From Sipunculus nudus (Eukaryota; Annelida; Sipuncula; Golfingiida; Sipunculidae), in the NCBI GenBank assembly GCA_026874595.1, contig CM049306.1, positions 25,845,519 to 25,909,518 on the forward strand: a stretch of DNA of 64,000 nucleotides, written 5' to 3'. Shown here piece after piece: positions 12,349-25,194 of the stretch. A model generated the notes under the pieces. It had not been told where the DNA came from. It searched no databases and worked only from the letters and a program-made list of their open reading frames with translations. Position numbers and translations under genes: made by a program. Position 1 is the stretch's first letter, and each line of letters opens with the position of its first letter.

Positions 12349-13509
12349 TGTATCCGCACTAACGAAGTTTTGCGGATACTTTGTTTTTGACCAGGTTCCG
12401 GAGAACTCCTCTGAGACTACTGGATGGATTTTTCCGAAACTTACACCAATTATCGGGTCACATGTGAACTGGTGCCTAACCGATTGGCCTTGACCTCTGA
12501 CCTTTCGTCTCTGCCCAGCGTCCATTTGTGCGTCTGTTTCCACACATAAACCCACATATCTCGGGAACCGTTTGACCGATCAGGAAAATTTTTTTTGTAC
12601 AAATGTAGCCCTTGGATAGCTTTATAACATATACAAAAAATGGTGGCGCCACCTGCAGTCATTTTTGCACAATGTCCATCTGTTAATCTGCCTTGGGTTA
12701 AAATCACTCATATCTCTGAAGTGGTTTGAATAATTCACCTGAAATTCGGCATGCGTATACATCCTAGATAGCTTTCTTGATTTTATGACAGGTGGCGCCA
12801 CCTACATTCACGTTCACGATGTAGACATCCATGCTTATATCTCCGGACTTGTTCGACCAATCAGGAAAAAAAATTTACACAAAAGTAGCCCTTGGATAGC
12901 TTTATAACATACACAAAAATGGATGCGCCACCTGCAGCCATTTTGGCACAGCGTCCATCTGTTTGTCTGCCTTTGGTTAAAATCACTCATATCTCTGCAG
13001 TGGTTTGACCAAATTACCTGAAATTCGGCATGCGTATACATCCCGCATAGCTTTCTTGATTTTATGACAGGTGACGCCAGCTTCTTTCACGTTCACGCTG
13101 CAGACATTAATGCTTATATCTCCTGACTCGTTTGACCATTCAGGAAAAAGATTTTACACAAATGTAGCCGTTTGATAGCTTTATAACATATACAAAAATG
13201 GTGGCGCCACCTGCAGCCATTTTTTCACAGCGTCCATCTGTTTGTCTGCTGTGGGATAAAATCACTCATATCTCTGCAGTGGTTCGACTTTTCAACCTGA
13301 AATTTTGCATGTGTATACATCTTGGATAGTTTCTCGTTCAAATAACAGGTGGCGCCACCTACAATCATGTTAACGTGGCAGACATCCATTCTAATATGAA
13401 ACACATGTAACTCTATTTCCCCTTGCCTCTCAATCCATGCCTCACTTAACCCGTCCTACTTTGATTTTGGCGGATACACGTAGTCGCTTGTCGACTACCC
13501 GTATTCTAG
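12349..13509 (+). mobile_element. Helentron-like non-autonomous element A3
   Basis: Begins TGTATCCGCA with GTTTTGCGGATAC just inside. It has core palindromes GGTGGCGCCACC near 12642, 12791, 13200 and 13350, then GGCGGATACACG, a perfect hairpin (GTAGTCG 13480-13486, CGACTAC 13492-13498) and CTAG 13506-13509, followed by T. No coding capacity. Confidence 0.78.
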
Positions 13510-14690
13510 TTTTTAATATTTTTGTTAACCATGTGATATGAAACAGGGATTTTAGAAGACTATTTCAAGATTTGATATTGCTGCTGTTGCTCAGATTAAA
13601 TTAATTCACACACAGTTTTCAAGGAAATAATCCAAAATGTATATACCAGGCCCTCCCATGTTGTCCCACTGTCCAAAAAAAGGGGGCGAGAAACCAGGTT
13701 GCAATATTACCCCCACCCTGACTATAAATGGCTGGTATATGGTAATCAAATGTTCTCCTGCATATAAATACACACTGTAACTCCGTTACACATTTATACA
13801 TAATTTATCCCTAAGATCATAGAACAAGTAACTGAATCATTACTGTGATTAAATTATTTGTAAGTTCAATTATTTGTGACTTGTACAAGATCTATGAAGT
13901 GACCTTTTTGTGGCCCATGGCTCAAGGCTCAAACCCCCAATAAAATTTAATTTTAGACTGGCTAGGTTTTCTTGGAGTTGGTCTGGATACTTGAACCAAA
14001 GAACTTTTTTAGGCCATACTGAATGAGCAAAACGAGAGACTTTAATATTGTGAAATAAAATTTTATCGAGAAAGACTGGTCTTCAGTTGATTTAATTATA
14101 GTGATTTTATATATAACTTTAATGTTCAACACAAAGTCACACAAAATAATCATGAATTGCACTGTCCACACATCTTTTTATATTCATATTTATATTGTCA
14201 GGATATGATCAATTCATGATATTTCGAATTCTGCCCAGTGCTAAAATTGATATTTCCCATTATTCAGAGAATAAGTGTTTGCTAAAGTGTTTCTGAAATG
14301 GCTAAAGAAAATTCCGGTTGGGTAAAATTTTGACTAAAGATTTTTTTTGAAGCAGGGCGAGCCCTTGAACATGCCAAACTTTTGTCTGTATCTATAAATA
14401 GCTTTGCAGTCTGCCAACTATTTCAGATTTGGCAACAGGCCGATTTCATTCTGGATATATTTATAGCTTTCGCGGACTACCAACTGTATCAGAATCTGCA
14501 ACAGGTCAATAATTCACTCAAAGAAGCAAGGTACAGGTCAAGAGTTCACTCAGTGCAGTAGCTGCAGCTAGCGATTATCTTCGCTTGACTTAGGGCAACT
14601 GCCTGCCTCAGCTGAGCTTGGTCAGCCCAGTGCACCTGACTCAAGAGAAGTTTGATGTATCAGCTCATAATTTTGGCCTGTCCATGCGTC
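13510..14690. other. No gene seen
   Basis: AT-rich DNA without recognisable coding or repeat structure; short ORFs here lack any family signature. Confidence 0.4.
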
Positions 14691-14694
14691 TTTG

Positions 14695-15175
14695 ATGGCT
14701 TTCTCGTACACTAGACTGGTGTCACCACCAACAATTATTTTTACACAGTGCATGTCCCTGCTAATTTTTCAGGCGGGATTTAGTATATCATTCTGAAATT
14801 GTGCATATCTATACATATCAGATAGTTTCATCAATAGTATACAAGACCGGTGGTGCCATCTACAATAATGTTTGCACAGTATTTGTCTGTTCTAATTTCA
14901 CAGGAGGGATTTGATATATCAGCCTGAAATTGGGCATATGTATACTTCCCAGACAGCTTCATCCTATACAAGACTGGTGGTGCCACCTACAATACTTTTT
15001 GCTAAGTGTATGTCTCTGCAAACTCTCAGGAGTGGTTTGAAGTATCTGCCTGAAAATTTACATGTCCATACATCTCTGATAGCTTTCTTGTATACAAAGC
15101 TGGTGGCGCCACCTACAATAATTATGTGTTGTGTACATCCATGCCAGTATTTCAGAAGTGACATTTATGTACTTG
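14695..15175 (+). repeat. Four ~128-bp tandem units, family D
   Basis: Degenerate GGTGGYGCCACC blocks at about 14717, 14849, 14975 and 15102, each preceded by ATACAAGACTGG-like and followed by ACAATA-like sequence. It resembles the half-units of family A but is a distinct set. Ends not resolved. Confidence 0.6.
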
Positions 15176-15346
15176 GTAATTAAACTCGGCTTCAAAATGT
15201 TTAGTACATGCATTGTATGTAGACATGTCACACATGTACTTGAAAAGTAATGGTCCAGAATGGAAGCATTAGGCCAAAATGAAAAAAGGTATGGTTCTCA
15301 GTCACTTTTTTTCAGAAATCAATGCGGGTGAGCGGTTTTTTTTTAG

Positions 15347-17946
15347 TTTTAGCTCAGCTGACTGGAAATGATCTGAGCTATAGGGATCACCTTTTGTCCG
15401 TCGTCCGTCTTGCCGTCCGGGCGTCTGTCCGTTAACAGGGCACAAATTGTAACCGCTGGACCTGGAATCTTCTTACTTTACATCCAGAGAGATCCATATG
15501 AAAAATCTCCTTGGAAACCTGGAATTAGGTCTCTGTTACCCATATCCTTCGAGCTACGGGGCCCCAAAGTACCCCCCCCCCCCCAGAATAGTGAAAAATT
15601 TCATACAAAAACTTTAATATCTCATTACCTACATCACCGATGGTCATGATTTTTGGCATGCATATTAATCATAAGATGTTTCATCAGTTTCTGCAGACTG
15701 GTGGCGCCACCTGTATTTTTCGATTTTTTACAAAACATTTTCTCTATTTTTGAGACCTTTAAAAATGTGGACATTTGTTAACAGGGCACAAATCGTAAAG
15801 ACTTGACCTAGAATCTTCATTCTTGACATTCTGAGAGACCTATGATAAGTCTCCATGGAAACCAGAAATTAGGTCTCTGTTACCCATATCCTTTGAGCTA
15901 TGGGGCCCCAAAGTACCCCCCAGAATAGTGAAAAATTTCATACAAAAACTTCAAAAATCTCATTAACTACATCACTGATGGTCATGATTTTCGGCATACC
16001 TATTAATCATGAGATGTTTCATCAGTTTCTGCAGACTGGTGGCGCCACCTGTATTTTTCAAATTTTTACATTTTTTTTTCTCTATTTTTGAGACCTTTAA
16101 GGATGTAGTTATCTGTCAACAGGGTTCAAATTGTAACGACTGGACCTAGAATCTTCATTCTTAACACACAGAGAGACCCATGTAAAGTCTAAATGGAAAC
16201 ATGAAATTAGGTCTCTGTTACCCATATCCTTTGTGCTGTACGTGGCACTCCAAAGTACAGCTCAGAATAATGGAAAATTTGATACAAAAGCTAAAGTATC
16301 TGAACAACTAATGCAGCGATCACCATAATTGTTTGCATGGATATTGATCATGGAGTGTGTTATCAATTTCTGCAGCCTGGGTGCGCCACCTCTATTTTTT
16401 TAAATTTTTTACGAATTGTTTTCTCTATTTTTGAGACCTTTCAAAATTTGAACATCTGTTAACAGGGCACAAATCGTAAAGACTGGACCTAGAATCTTCA
16501 TTCTTTACATTTTGAGAGACCTATGAAAAGTCTCCATGGAAACCAGAAATTAGGTCTCTGTTACCAATATCCTTTGAGCTATGGGGCCCCAAAGTACCCC
16601 CCAGGATATTAAAAAATTTCACAAAAAAAAACTTCAATATCTCATTAACTACATCACTGATGGTCATGATTTTTGGCATAAATATTGATCATGAGATGTT
16701 TCATCAGTTTTTGCAGACTGGTAGCGCCTCCTGTATTTTTCTAATTTTTACAATTTTTTTCTCTATTTTTGAGACCTTTAAGGATGTAGTTATCTGTCAA
16801 CAGGGTTTAAATTGAAACGACTGGACCTAGAATCTTCATTCTTGACACATAGGGAGACCCATGAAAGTCTACATGGAAACCTGAAATTAGGTTTCTGTTA
16901 CCCATATCCTTTGAGCTATGGCACTCCAAAGTACAGCTCAAAATAATGGAAAATTTATACAAAAGCTGAAGTATCTGAACAACTAATGCAGAGATCACCA
17001 TAATTGTTTGTATGGATATTGGTCATGGAGTGTTTCATCAGTTTCTGCAGCCTGGTGGCACCATATGTATTTGTTCGGGCTTTTTTCTAATTTTTTTCTC
17101 TATTTTTGGGACCTTTAAAGATATGAACATCTGTTAATAGGGCACAAATCATAACAACTGGACCTAGAATATTCATTCTTTACACACAGGGAGACCCATG
17201 AAAAATCTCCATGGAAACCTGAAATAAGGTCCCTGTTACCCATATCCATAAAGCTGTATGGCTCAAAAGTACCCTCCCCCCCCCCCCCCAGAATAATGAA
17301 AAATTGGATACAAAAACTCCAGTATCTCAATAACTACAACACTGATGCTCATGAGTTTTGGCATAAATATTGATCATGACGTGTTCCATCAGTTTCAGCA
17401 GACTGGGGCGCCACCTCAATTTTTTTCAAATTTTTACGAATTATTTTCTCTATTTTTGGGACCTTTAAAGATTTGGTTATCTGTCAACAGGGTACAAATT
17501 GTAACAACTGGACCTAGAATCTTCATTCTTGTCATGCAAGGAGACCCAGGAATAGTGTCTGTGGAAACCTGAAATTAGGTCTCTGTTACCGATATCCTTC
17601 AAGCTATAAGACTCCAAAGTATCCCTCAGAATAATGGAAAATCTGATACAAAAGCTGAAGTATCTGAACAACTAATCCAGAGACCACCATGCTTCTTTGC
17701 ATGGATATTGACCATTAAGTGTTTTTATTAGTTTCTGCAGACTGGTGGAGCCACCTGTATTTTTTTAAAGTTTACGCATTTATTCTCTTTTCTTGAGACA
17801 TATTAATACAGACACAATCTCAGCCAGTTGGTTTATCTGTTTGATGCTTCAGTTCAATGGTTATATACTACCATTCAGATGATAAAATTTCCTTTTGCAA
17901 ATCTCTTCCCAGTCAGCTGAGCGTCATGACCCATGGGTCACTTGTT
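15347..17946 (+). mobile_element. Helentron-like tandem-core element, family B
   Basis: Subterminal inverted repeats GCTCAGCTGACT (15352-15363) and AGTCAGCTGAGC (17911-17922). The 3' end carries the perfect palindrome TGACCCATGGGTCA (17927-17940) and CTTGTT. The 5' part has the GTCCGTCGTCCGTCTTG segment. The core is seven units of about 340 bp, marked by TTTCTGCAGACTGG at 15691, 16029, 16370, 16711, 17045, 17395 and 17735; most are followed by GGCGCC. No ORF of interest. Confidence 0.72.
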
Positions 17947-18124
17947 ATTTGTTTTTGTATGTTTCGATAAAAAATGTCAAATGATAAGGGAAAAACATGA
18001 TAATAACAGATTTATTTTGCTAAACAAGCTAAAGCACTTCATAACAAAGGAAATTGTATGATTTTATCTACTTGAAAGAAATATCCGAGCGGTTGCAGCT
18101 CAAAATCGGTAAGTTTCTGTTGAA

Positions 18125-18225
18125 AATCAAAATAAAAGTTTTGATGCGGGGGGGGGGGGGGGGGGGGGGTTAAAATTAATGCGGGCGGTGCCTGAGAACC
18201 ATACCTTTAATGTTTTTTTTTTGCC
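18125..18225 (+). repeat. Dispersed repeat fragment with poly(G)
   Basis: TTTTGATGCGGGGG, then AATGCGGGCGGTGCCTGAGA and ACCATACCTTT; the same block recurs at 26572-26650 without the long G run. Confidence 0.75.
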
Positions 18226-20686
18226 TTATACCTGATGTATGTCCCATTCGGCAGGTTCGCATTAAACATGTTGGCCTTGCTTCATTTCTGACGCAAATAA
18301 TAATCCTGGAGGCGAAATCAGAAGTGACAAAAATGACCGTAGAAATCTGTTGATCTGCAGGAATTCCGAAAATTGGTAGGTGTGCGGGCACTCACCGAAC
18401 GTTGAGATTTGTAGATTTTTCTGGTAGATTAAAAAAAATCGGTCTGCAATAAAAAGTCGGCAGATCACTAGATTGAAGGCCGGCTTCCCAGACCTTGATT
18501 CAGCGAAGTCTTGTCCATGAAAAATGAACAGACCTGCAAGTATTCAGGCTGAAATCAAAACTGCCAGTCATATCTAACGAACAAAATGCAAAAAGTACCC
18601 TGTTTACCCTGTTCTGAATAAGAACTCGAGTGCAACGGGACCGAGTTATATTGCTTTATTTGATTGGTCTAATTCTCGATGCCAGACGTGCTCCGACAGT
18701 CGTGTAAAACACGTGTACGCTGATCCTTTGATGGGTTCAATTGGCTGGTTCATTATTCATGAAATTGGCGCCAGAATGGCTCGCTGAATCTAGGTCTGTC
18801 TGAAAAAGCATAGCTGCGAGAGACTTGGTACTATAAAGATGCGTCCACTGCTTAAACCCCATCACACTAGGGGCGGAATGAGCCGGAATCCCGTCGGAAT
18901 GAAGATTCTGTTTATATTCCTGGATATTCGAAGTGCATTTTAAAAATTCGGGCCCCTTCATGTGGCCGACCCAAATGTTTTGCTCATTCTTAATACTTTC
19001 GAGTTGCATTCAAGGTGGAAAAATGACGAACGGCATTCGAAGTGTATTCTAGCCATGACAACATGACACTCAGGCCTTCGGAAATAAACTGATAGGGCCT
19101 GGATCTAAAATCGACGTTTGGGGTGACAAGCTGTCGCTAAGTGTATTCTAACTGCAGTATGACTGCATTCGAAATATTCTTACGGAATTCCAATAGCATT
19201 CGAAACATTTTGATCGCATTCGAGGGAGAACCAAGCAGGATGCCCCGAATGTGTCCCAATTGAGCCGGAATGCAATTCGAATACATCTCGATTGCTACCG
19301 GGATCTATTTCGAAAATAAATGAATTCAGCTTGAATGCACTTCGAATGCCGTCCAGATTTTACTATTGCCGCTCGAATATAGCTCGAATACAGTCGAAAC
19401 TTCCCAATTCCCGACTCGAATGAATCCGGACGTAATACGGGATATCGCTAATGTGCTAATATCGCTAATATCGCTCATTTAGATGGTGGAGAAAAACAGT
19501 CGGCTTTGAGGAGTGGCCTGGTCAACATCACGCCATCAAAGAAGAAGGGGGCCAAGGTAAAAAAACTCCACCCCTGGTCGGGGCAGAGGTGCTGCAGCCC
19601 AAGAAGCCCCTGAAGAGCTCCTGTTGTTGAAGATGTCCCAGCACCTTCAGGGTTTTAAGTTGAGTTCTCTGTCCCTCCCCCTGCTCTCCAGATGGGCATA
19701 GTGGCCGAGGTCCATCAGCAAGCAGCTTGGTCCTCCTCTGACAGTGAGACTGATGACAATGCTAAAGATTCGGTAGCACTTTTATACCTTATCGGGAACC
19801 ATTTCGTTGGCATTGTTGATACACTCGGGATATTCATGTTACATTCTAAGTATATTTATGTTCATTCGAGTTGCATTTTGTTTAGATTACATGATGTTCG
19901 GACCATAATCCATTCCTGCAGCGTTCTGATTGCATTCGAGGTGCATTTGGAAAACATTCGAATATCCTTCCGGACATACTTCGGCCGATCTCCGGCCAGC
20001 GATCGAACCACACTCGTCAGTGGCGTACCTAAGGGGGGCGGTTGTGGCGGTCCACCCCGGGCGGCACACTTTTGGGGGCGGAATTTTTACGGGAATTTTA
20101 TAATGAAATAATATGATGAGTCCCTCAATAAGTACAAATGTACAAATTTTAAGCTATGTGTCCCATTTCAAGTATTTCAGGAATTAGGAACCGGACTGTT
20201 GAACAAACCAATTAATTTGAGAACGATCTCTATATACTGGTCTTGCAATGTCAGAACGCCATCGACAATCTTACCAGGCATGCAGAAGCATACATTTCAG
20301 GGCCGTGTACGTTGACAGAAATCCCTTGGGGGCCACTAAAATCTGCTGGAAGACTAATCATGGCCCCTGGTGGATGGGGTGGGGTGTCTGTCTTACACAC
20401 TGTGCGAAAAATATTATAAAGATTTTTGTTATTCTTTTCTTTGATAGTACAAAGATATTGCACTCTTGAACTCTAGAATTCCCCCAAACTTTCATTATAT
20501 TTAAATAGCCTGTAACAACCAGAAACGTCCTCTACCATGATTCCCCATATTCTAACAATGAAGAGTCCGTGAAAATACAAACGTTTCACTGTCGTGATTA
20601 TATTGAGTACTACCTAAATTTTTATGTCTTTTGATTTAATTACCACTGGTTCTTGAATTCAATGTTAATATGACTGCATAATCTTT

Positions 20687-21097
20687 TTTTTATTTTTTTT
20701 TTGTAGGTAACCGTCTCCATTTTTTGCTGGCTTGTCTAATTCTTAACCTAAGTATGTACATCTGCAGAGTTTCCATTTCGGTTTGGGACTGCTTGACAGG
20801 GCGGTAGCACTCGCTACCTATCATTTTTGTTTTTGTATCCTGGTGTCATCCAGGCCCGGTGTCTACCGCACCTGCGGATCCTTGTGTGTAATCATCCCCA
20901 TTGCTGGGTCATAACCGCGATGAACCCCCTAAAGACGCACTCGTTTGTGAGTGATACACGGCTGTGGGGCACAGCCTTCCCATTAAACCTGCAGAGCGCT
21001 CGCCCTGGGTGGGGGCTGACCGTGAAAAACCTCAATACCTCGGCTGAGATTCGAACCCGCGAGTCCTGCGCTCTACCCCTGAGCCACAGAAGCCGGT
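20687..21097 (-). mobile_element. tRNA-derived SINE, complete copy
   Basis: Minus-strand head has an A-box (TGGCTCAGGGGTAGAGC) and B-box (GGTTCGAATCTC), and the copy ends in an A-rich tail (T-rich on plus, 20684-20704). A 16-bp perfect target duplication TGACTGCATAATCTTT flanks it (20671-20686 and 21098-21113). Two related copies are at 25195-25390 and 40715-40975. Confidence 0.88.
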
Positions 21098-21113
21098 TGA
21101 CTGCATAATCTTT

Positions 21114-22990
21114 AATGAAACGTGAATAATAACAATCATTTACCCAGACCTATGTTAGCGTCATATTGACCCTCTGGCATTACGACCATATTTCTGGCGC
21201 CAGAGTGTGATGACATCTACCTCTGAGGATCGCATTATAAGGCCTTATGAAGATGCAAATATTTTCGTCATTTCTGACAACGCTTCATGGGCTACAGGTA
21301 CACTGTCAATCAACATAAACCAGACCATTCGTTAGCATTTTTTGTGCACTTTCTAATAATACCAAATATGAGCGAGAAAAATTCCTGTTTAACCCAGTAC
21401 ATTGGTAAACCCTTCGGCATGTTTGTTGAACTTGTGACGGCATGAACACAAGCATGGCTCGCACGGGTTTCAGGACGCAAGCAACTTGCAGGCGAAACAG
21501 GGAATGACCCGTGCCCATGGAGACGGTGTTTCAGTTTGGGTTGCGAGCTCACATAAATACTATTGTGTTTATTCACCATTCTAAGCATAATATTGAGATT
21601 ATGGGCCGTTTACCACAACATGAATGCAACCAGATGCAAGACCACTGCGATACATTCCTCCATATTACTAGTATCACGACTCGAGCAGGCTTACCAGCCC
21701 AATTATCCGATTGCCTACTGAGTCGGGATGTCACGGCTAGACCTATGTAGGTGTTATTTTATCTTTAAAATCGCATTTCAAATATAAATCTATTATAAAT
21801 GTCGGCGGGATGAATCCTAGCTACTGGCCCCTATGGTACATTTATCAACCGTTTAATGATCCACTACCTACAGACAACTGTTGTATGTTGTGACAAATCA
21901 TTTCATCCGTGAAGGATATGTGAACTTGTTAATCAACAACATGTTGGTTCACTTGTTGCAAAACGCCATTTGCATAGCTCTGGTTTGCTTCCAGATGCCC
22001 TTGTTGAATTTGTTTTGATTATTTTGGCGGGACCCAACATGTTATAAACACGTTGATATAAACAATACAAGAAGCCTGGATGCGGTGATATCCACGTTTT
22101 CTGGTCTATTTTTATAAAAGCTTCTAGGGATTTCGTTTAGTTTATAAAGGTCACATGGGTGATTTGGCCCATTTTATATATTATGTGTAGTTCAATGATA
22201 TAATTACTTGAAATTTATTCAAATACTTTATTCAATAACAAATAATCATAAGTTCATAAATGAAACCTCGCAAAATGCAGAAACAAAATCACTTATTCTG
22301 AAATGAAATTGATGTAGCCTTGATTTAATGCATGCTTTTAACTATTATTATTGTTAATTAACAAAAAGGTCACAGGTTAATCAAAAATTTGATTTTTTTT
22401 TTATCTGAAAACATTAAACATGCCCTGGCTACATATAACTCATCAAATTATGCGTTGAGTAAAGACTTTGCCTTGCTTGCTACAGTACCATGCATATATC
22501 ACAGCGCTCTATAAGGTGTATCTGCTGTCATATGCGATAACAGGAAGTGGAATTATAGCAATGACAAGGTATTTATATGCTTGAGAATTTAATTAGACTC
22601 AGCAAATGAAGTTTTTTTCCATGTTGGGTTTAAGCTAATCATAAATCGTGTTTACTTGAAAAATAACTTGCCACATAAAATTGGTATCCTGCAGTGTATT
22701 GTTTTTCTAGTTATAATTTTTTCGATATTGTGCATTTGATAATGAAATATACTTTTTTAAAGTTAGAGCGTTCTTTTGATTTATATTAGCAAAGAGATAA
22801 CTGCTCTTATGTATGTGCGGCGAAGTAATTCCCTGCTAATGAATTCATCCATATAATCGCTTTGTTTAACTTCAAGTCAACTAAAAACCTGTAACAAGGA
22901 AATTTGACGTGATATGTTTCTATATGTTGTCCAGTTTTGTAATGTTTTGTAAGTTGGGCGACAATTTCGAAGACCGCCCGGGGCGGCAAT
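21114..22990. other. No gene seen
   Basis: Between the SINE and the right ATTCGAA arm; no coding or RNA gene recognised. Confidence 0.4.
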
Positions 22991-23579
22991 GAGGCTAGGT
23001 AAGCCGCTGACACTCGTACGCCATGCGAAGTGCATTCTTTATATTCTGACTGCATTCTAACAGCATTCTCAATATTGTTCCAACTACATATGTGTTCCAA
23101 CTACATTCAAGCTGCATTCGAGAGCTAATACATGCGAAATTCGCTCGACTCATTCGAGGCGGGTTCGAAGCGCATTCTAAGTATTCCAACGGAATTCTTA
23201 CAAAGCAGTTAGACTTTATGTCAATTTGAAAATCCCTCCCGAATGTGGCGCAAATGTTTAAATTCCGGCTGGTCCTGCTTGATTCCTACTGGGTCCGAAT
23301 AAGTGTGACGGATTGTTTAGCAGCAGGAATTATTCCAACATGCGATGAAAAGCGGAGGCCATAAAACGGAAATAGCGAAACATACGGTGTGCGAGGTGTT
23401 GATATGATTCAATATGTGTGGAAAGAATTCACTTAAAATAATAACTAAAATCAGTGGCGGATCAAGAAATTCCAGAACGGGGGCAGAGGGAGGGGCTTTT
23501 ATTGTGCTGGTGGCTGATATTTATTATTAAAACTAAGTTATTAAAATTTTGTTTTGTAAACAAAATATATTATTATTAT

Positions 23580-24712
23580 TGTATCCGCCAACCGAACGAA
23601 GTTTTGCGGATACTATGTTTTTGACCGCCGCCGCGTTCGTTTCCGGAGAACTCTTCTGAGACTACTGGACTGATTTTTCCAAAACTTACACCATTTATCG
23701 GGGCACATGTGAACTGGTGCCTAACCAATTCGCGTTGACCTCTGACCTTTCCTTCCTTGCTCAGCGTCCATTTGTGCGTCTGTTTCCACACATAAACGAA
23801 CATATCTCGGGAACCGTTTAACTGATCAGGAAAAAAAATTTGTACAAATGGATAGCTTTATAACGTACACAAAAACTGGTGGCGCCACCTGCAACCATGT
23901 TTGCACAGTGTCCATCTGTTCGTCTGCCTTGGGTTAAAATCACTCATACCTCTGCACTGGTTTGACTAATTCACCTGAAATTCGGCATGCGTATACATCC
24001 TGGATAGCTCTCTTGATTTTATGACAGGTGGCGCCACCTACATTCACGTTCACGCTGCAGACATCCAAGCTTATATCTCCGGACTAGTTTGTCGTATCTT
24101 CTAGAAAATTTGCATGTGCAGAGATCTTACATAGCTCTCTATCATACACAAAAATGGAGGGGCCACCTCCAACCATTTTTGCATAGCATCCGTCTGTTTG
24201 TCTGCCGTGGGCTAAAATCTCTCATATCTCAGTAGTGATTTGATTTATCTGCCTAAAATTTGCGTGTTTATACATCTTGGATAGCTTTCTCGATTCTTTT
24301 TGGCAGGTGGCACCACCTACATTTATGTTAACGCTGCAGACATTCAGGCTTATATCTCAGCACTGGTGGGACATATCCCCCTGAAATTTTCCATTTGTAT
24401 AGATCTCACATAGCTCTTAATCATACACAAGATTGGTGGGGCCACCAATTTTTGCACAGCATCCTTCTGATTGTCTGCTGTGGGATAAAGTCACTCATAT
24501 ACAAGTAGTGGTTCGACTTATCTGCCTTAAATTTTGCATATGAATACAACTTGGACAGCTTTCTGGATTTTGCGGTAGGTGGCAGACATCCATGCTAATA
24601 TGCAACACACCTCACTCTATTTCCCCTTGCCACTCAATCCATGCCTCACTTCACCCGTTCCACTCTGATTTTGGCGGATACACGTAGTCGCTTGTCGACT
24701 ACCCGTATTCTA

Positions 24713-24713
<1 letters not shown>
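23580..24713 (+). mobile_element. Helentron-like non-autonomous element A4
   Basis: Subterminal inverted repeats TGTATCCGCCAA (23580-23591) and TTGGCGGATACA (24671-24682), hairpin GTAGTCG/CGACTAC (24684-24702) and CTAG 24710-24713, 11 bases beyond the stem. The flanks are both (ATT)n, so the element split an ATT microsatellite. Core palindromes GGTGGCGCCACC near 23879 and 24028; later ones are degenerate. Confidence 0.82.

Positions 24714-24747
<34 letters not shown>
24714..24747. repeat. (ATT)n microsatellite, interrupted by A4
   Basis: Right part of an ATT array whose left part ends at about 23579. Confidence 0.9.
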
Positions 24748-24748
<1 letters not shown>

Positions 24749-25023
24749 ATTTCAGTCTGTGAAAATAAAAAAAATATATTTTTTTTTTATTTCACCTTCT
24801 TTACCAAGTGCACCTTACATTTAATTATAGATATACAGGAAAGAATATGGGAATGGGAATCTCCTTTTTTAAATATTTTTAAATATGCAACATGAAGAGG
24901 AAATTTGAGGCACTTGTCACATAAAATATGAAGATTTTCTGTTCCTTAACTACTATTCTCTTACATGATTTTGCATAACGTAGTACGCGGGGATGGGGGG
25001 AGGGGTACATTATGGCGGGCTTT

Positions 25024-25025
<2 letters not shown>

Positions 25026-25088
<63 letters not shown>
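25026..25088. repeat. (TA)n microsatellite
   Basis: Pure TA run of about 60 bases; open frames across it in all directions are repeat artefacts. Confidence 0.97.
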
Positions 25089-25090
<2 letters not shown>

Positions 25091-25194
25091 TCAAAATTAG
25101 CTAATTTGCTGTTTAAAACTTGGAAAATATCATCTTTTAAAAGTAATTTCCTCGGCAATATATTTGTTAAAATGTTCAAGTCGTATGTCAAACT

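Larger units (their letters stand above)
18850..23312. mobile_element. ATTCGAA-rich element, probably composite
   Basis: Left sequence (ATCACACTAGGGGCGGAATG, from about 18853) and the reverse complement of the right end (GTCACACTTATTCGGACCC, to about 23312) are loosely similar. GCATTCGAA and relatives recur in the left part (18920-19430), near 19845-19965 and in the right part (23020-23210), which reads largely as the opposite orientation. The interior holds a coding-like stretch (19480-19790) and a complete SINE. Boundaries and unity are inference. Confidence 0.45.

Noticed and set aside
19692-20111. 139-codon ORF as a gene
   Set aside because: Only the first part looks coding; the rest runs into ATTCG-type repeat sequence and another repeat end.
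21040-21097. tRNA gene
   Set aside because: Has A and B boxes but cannot form a full cloverleaf and is the head of a SINE flanked by a 16-bp target duplication.
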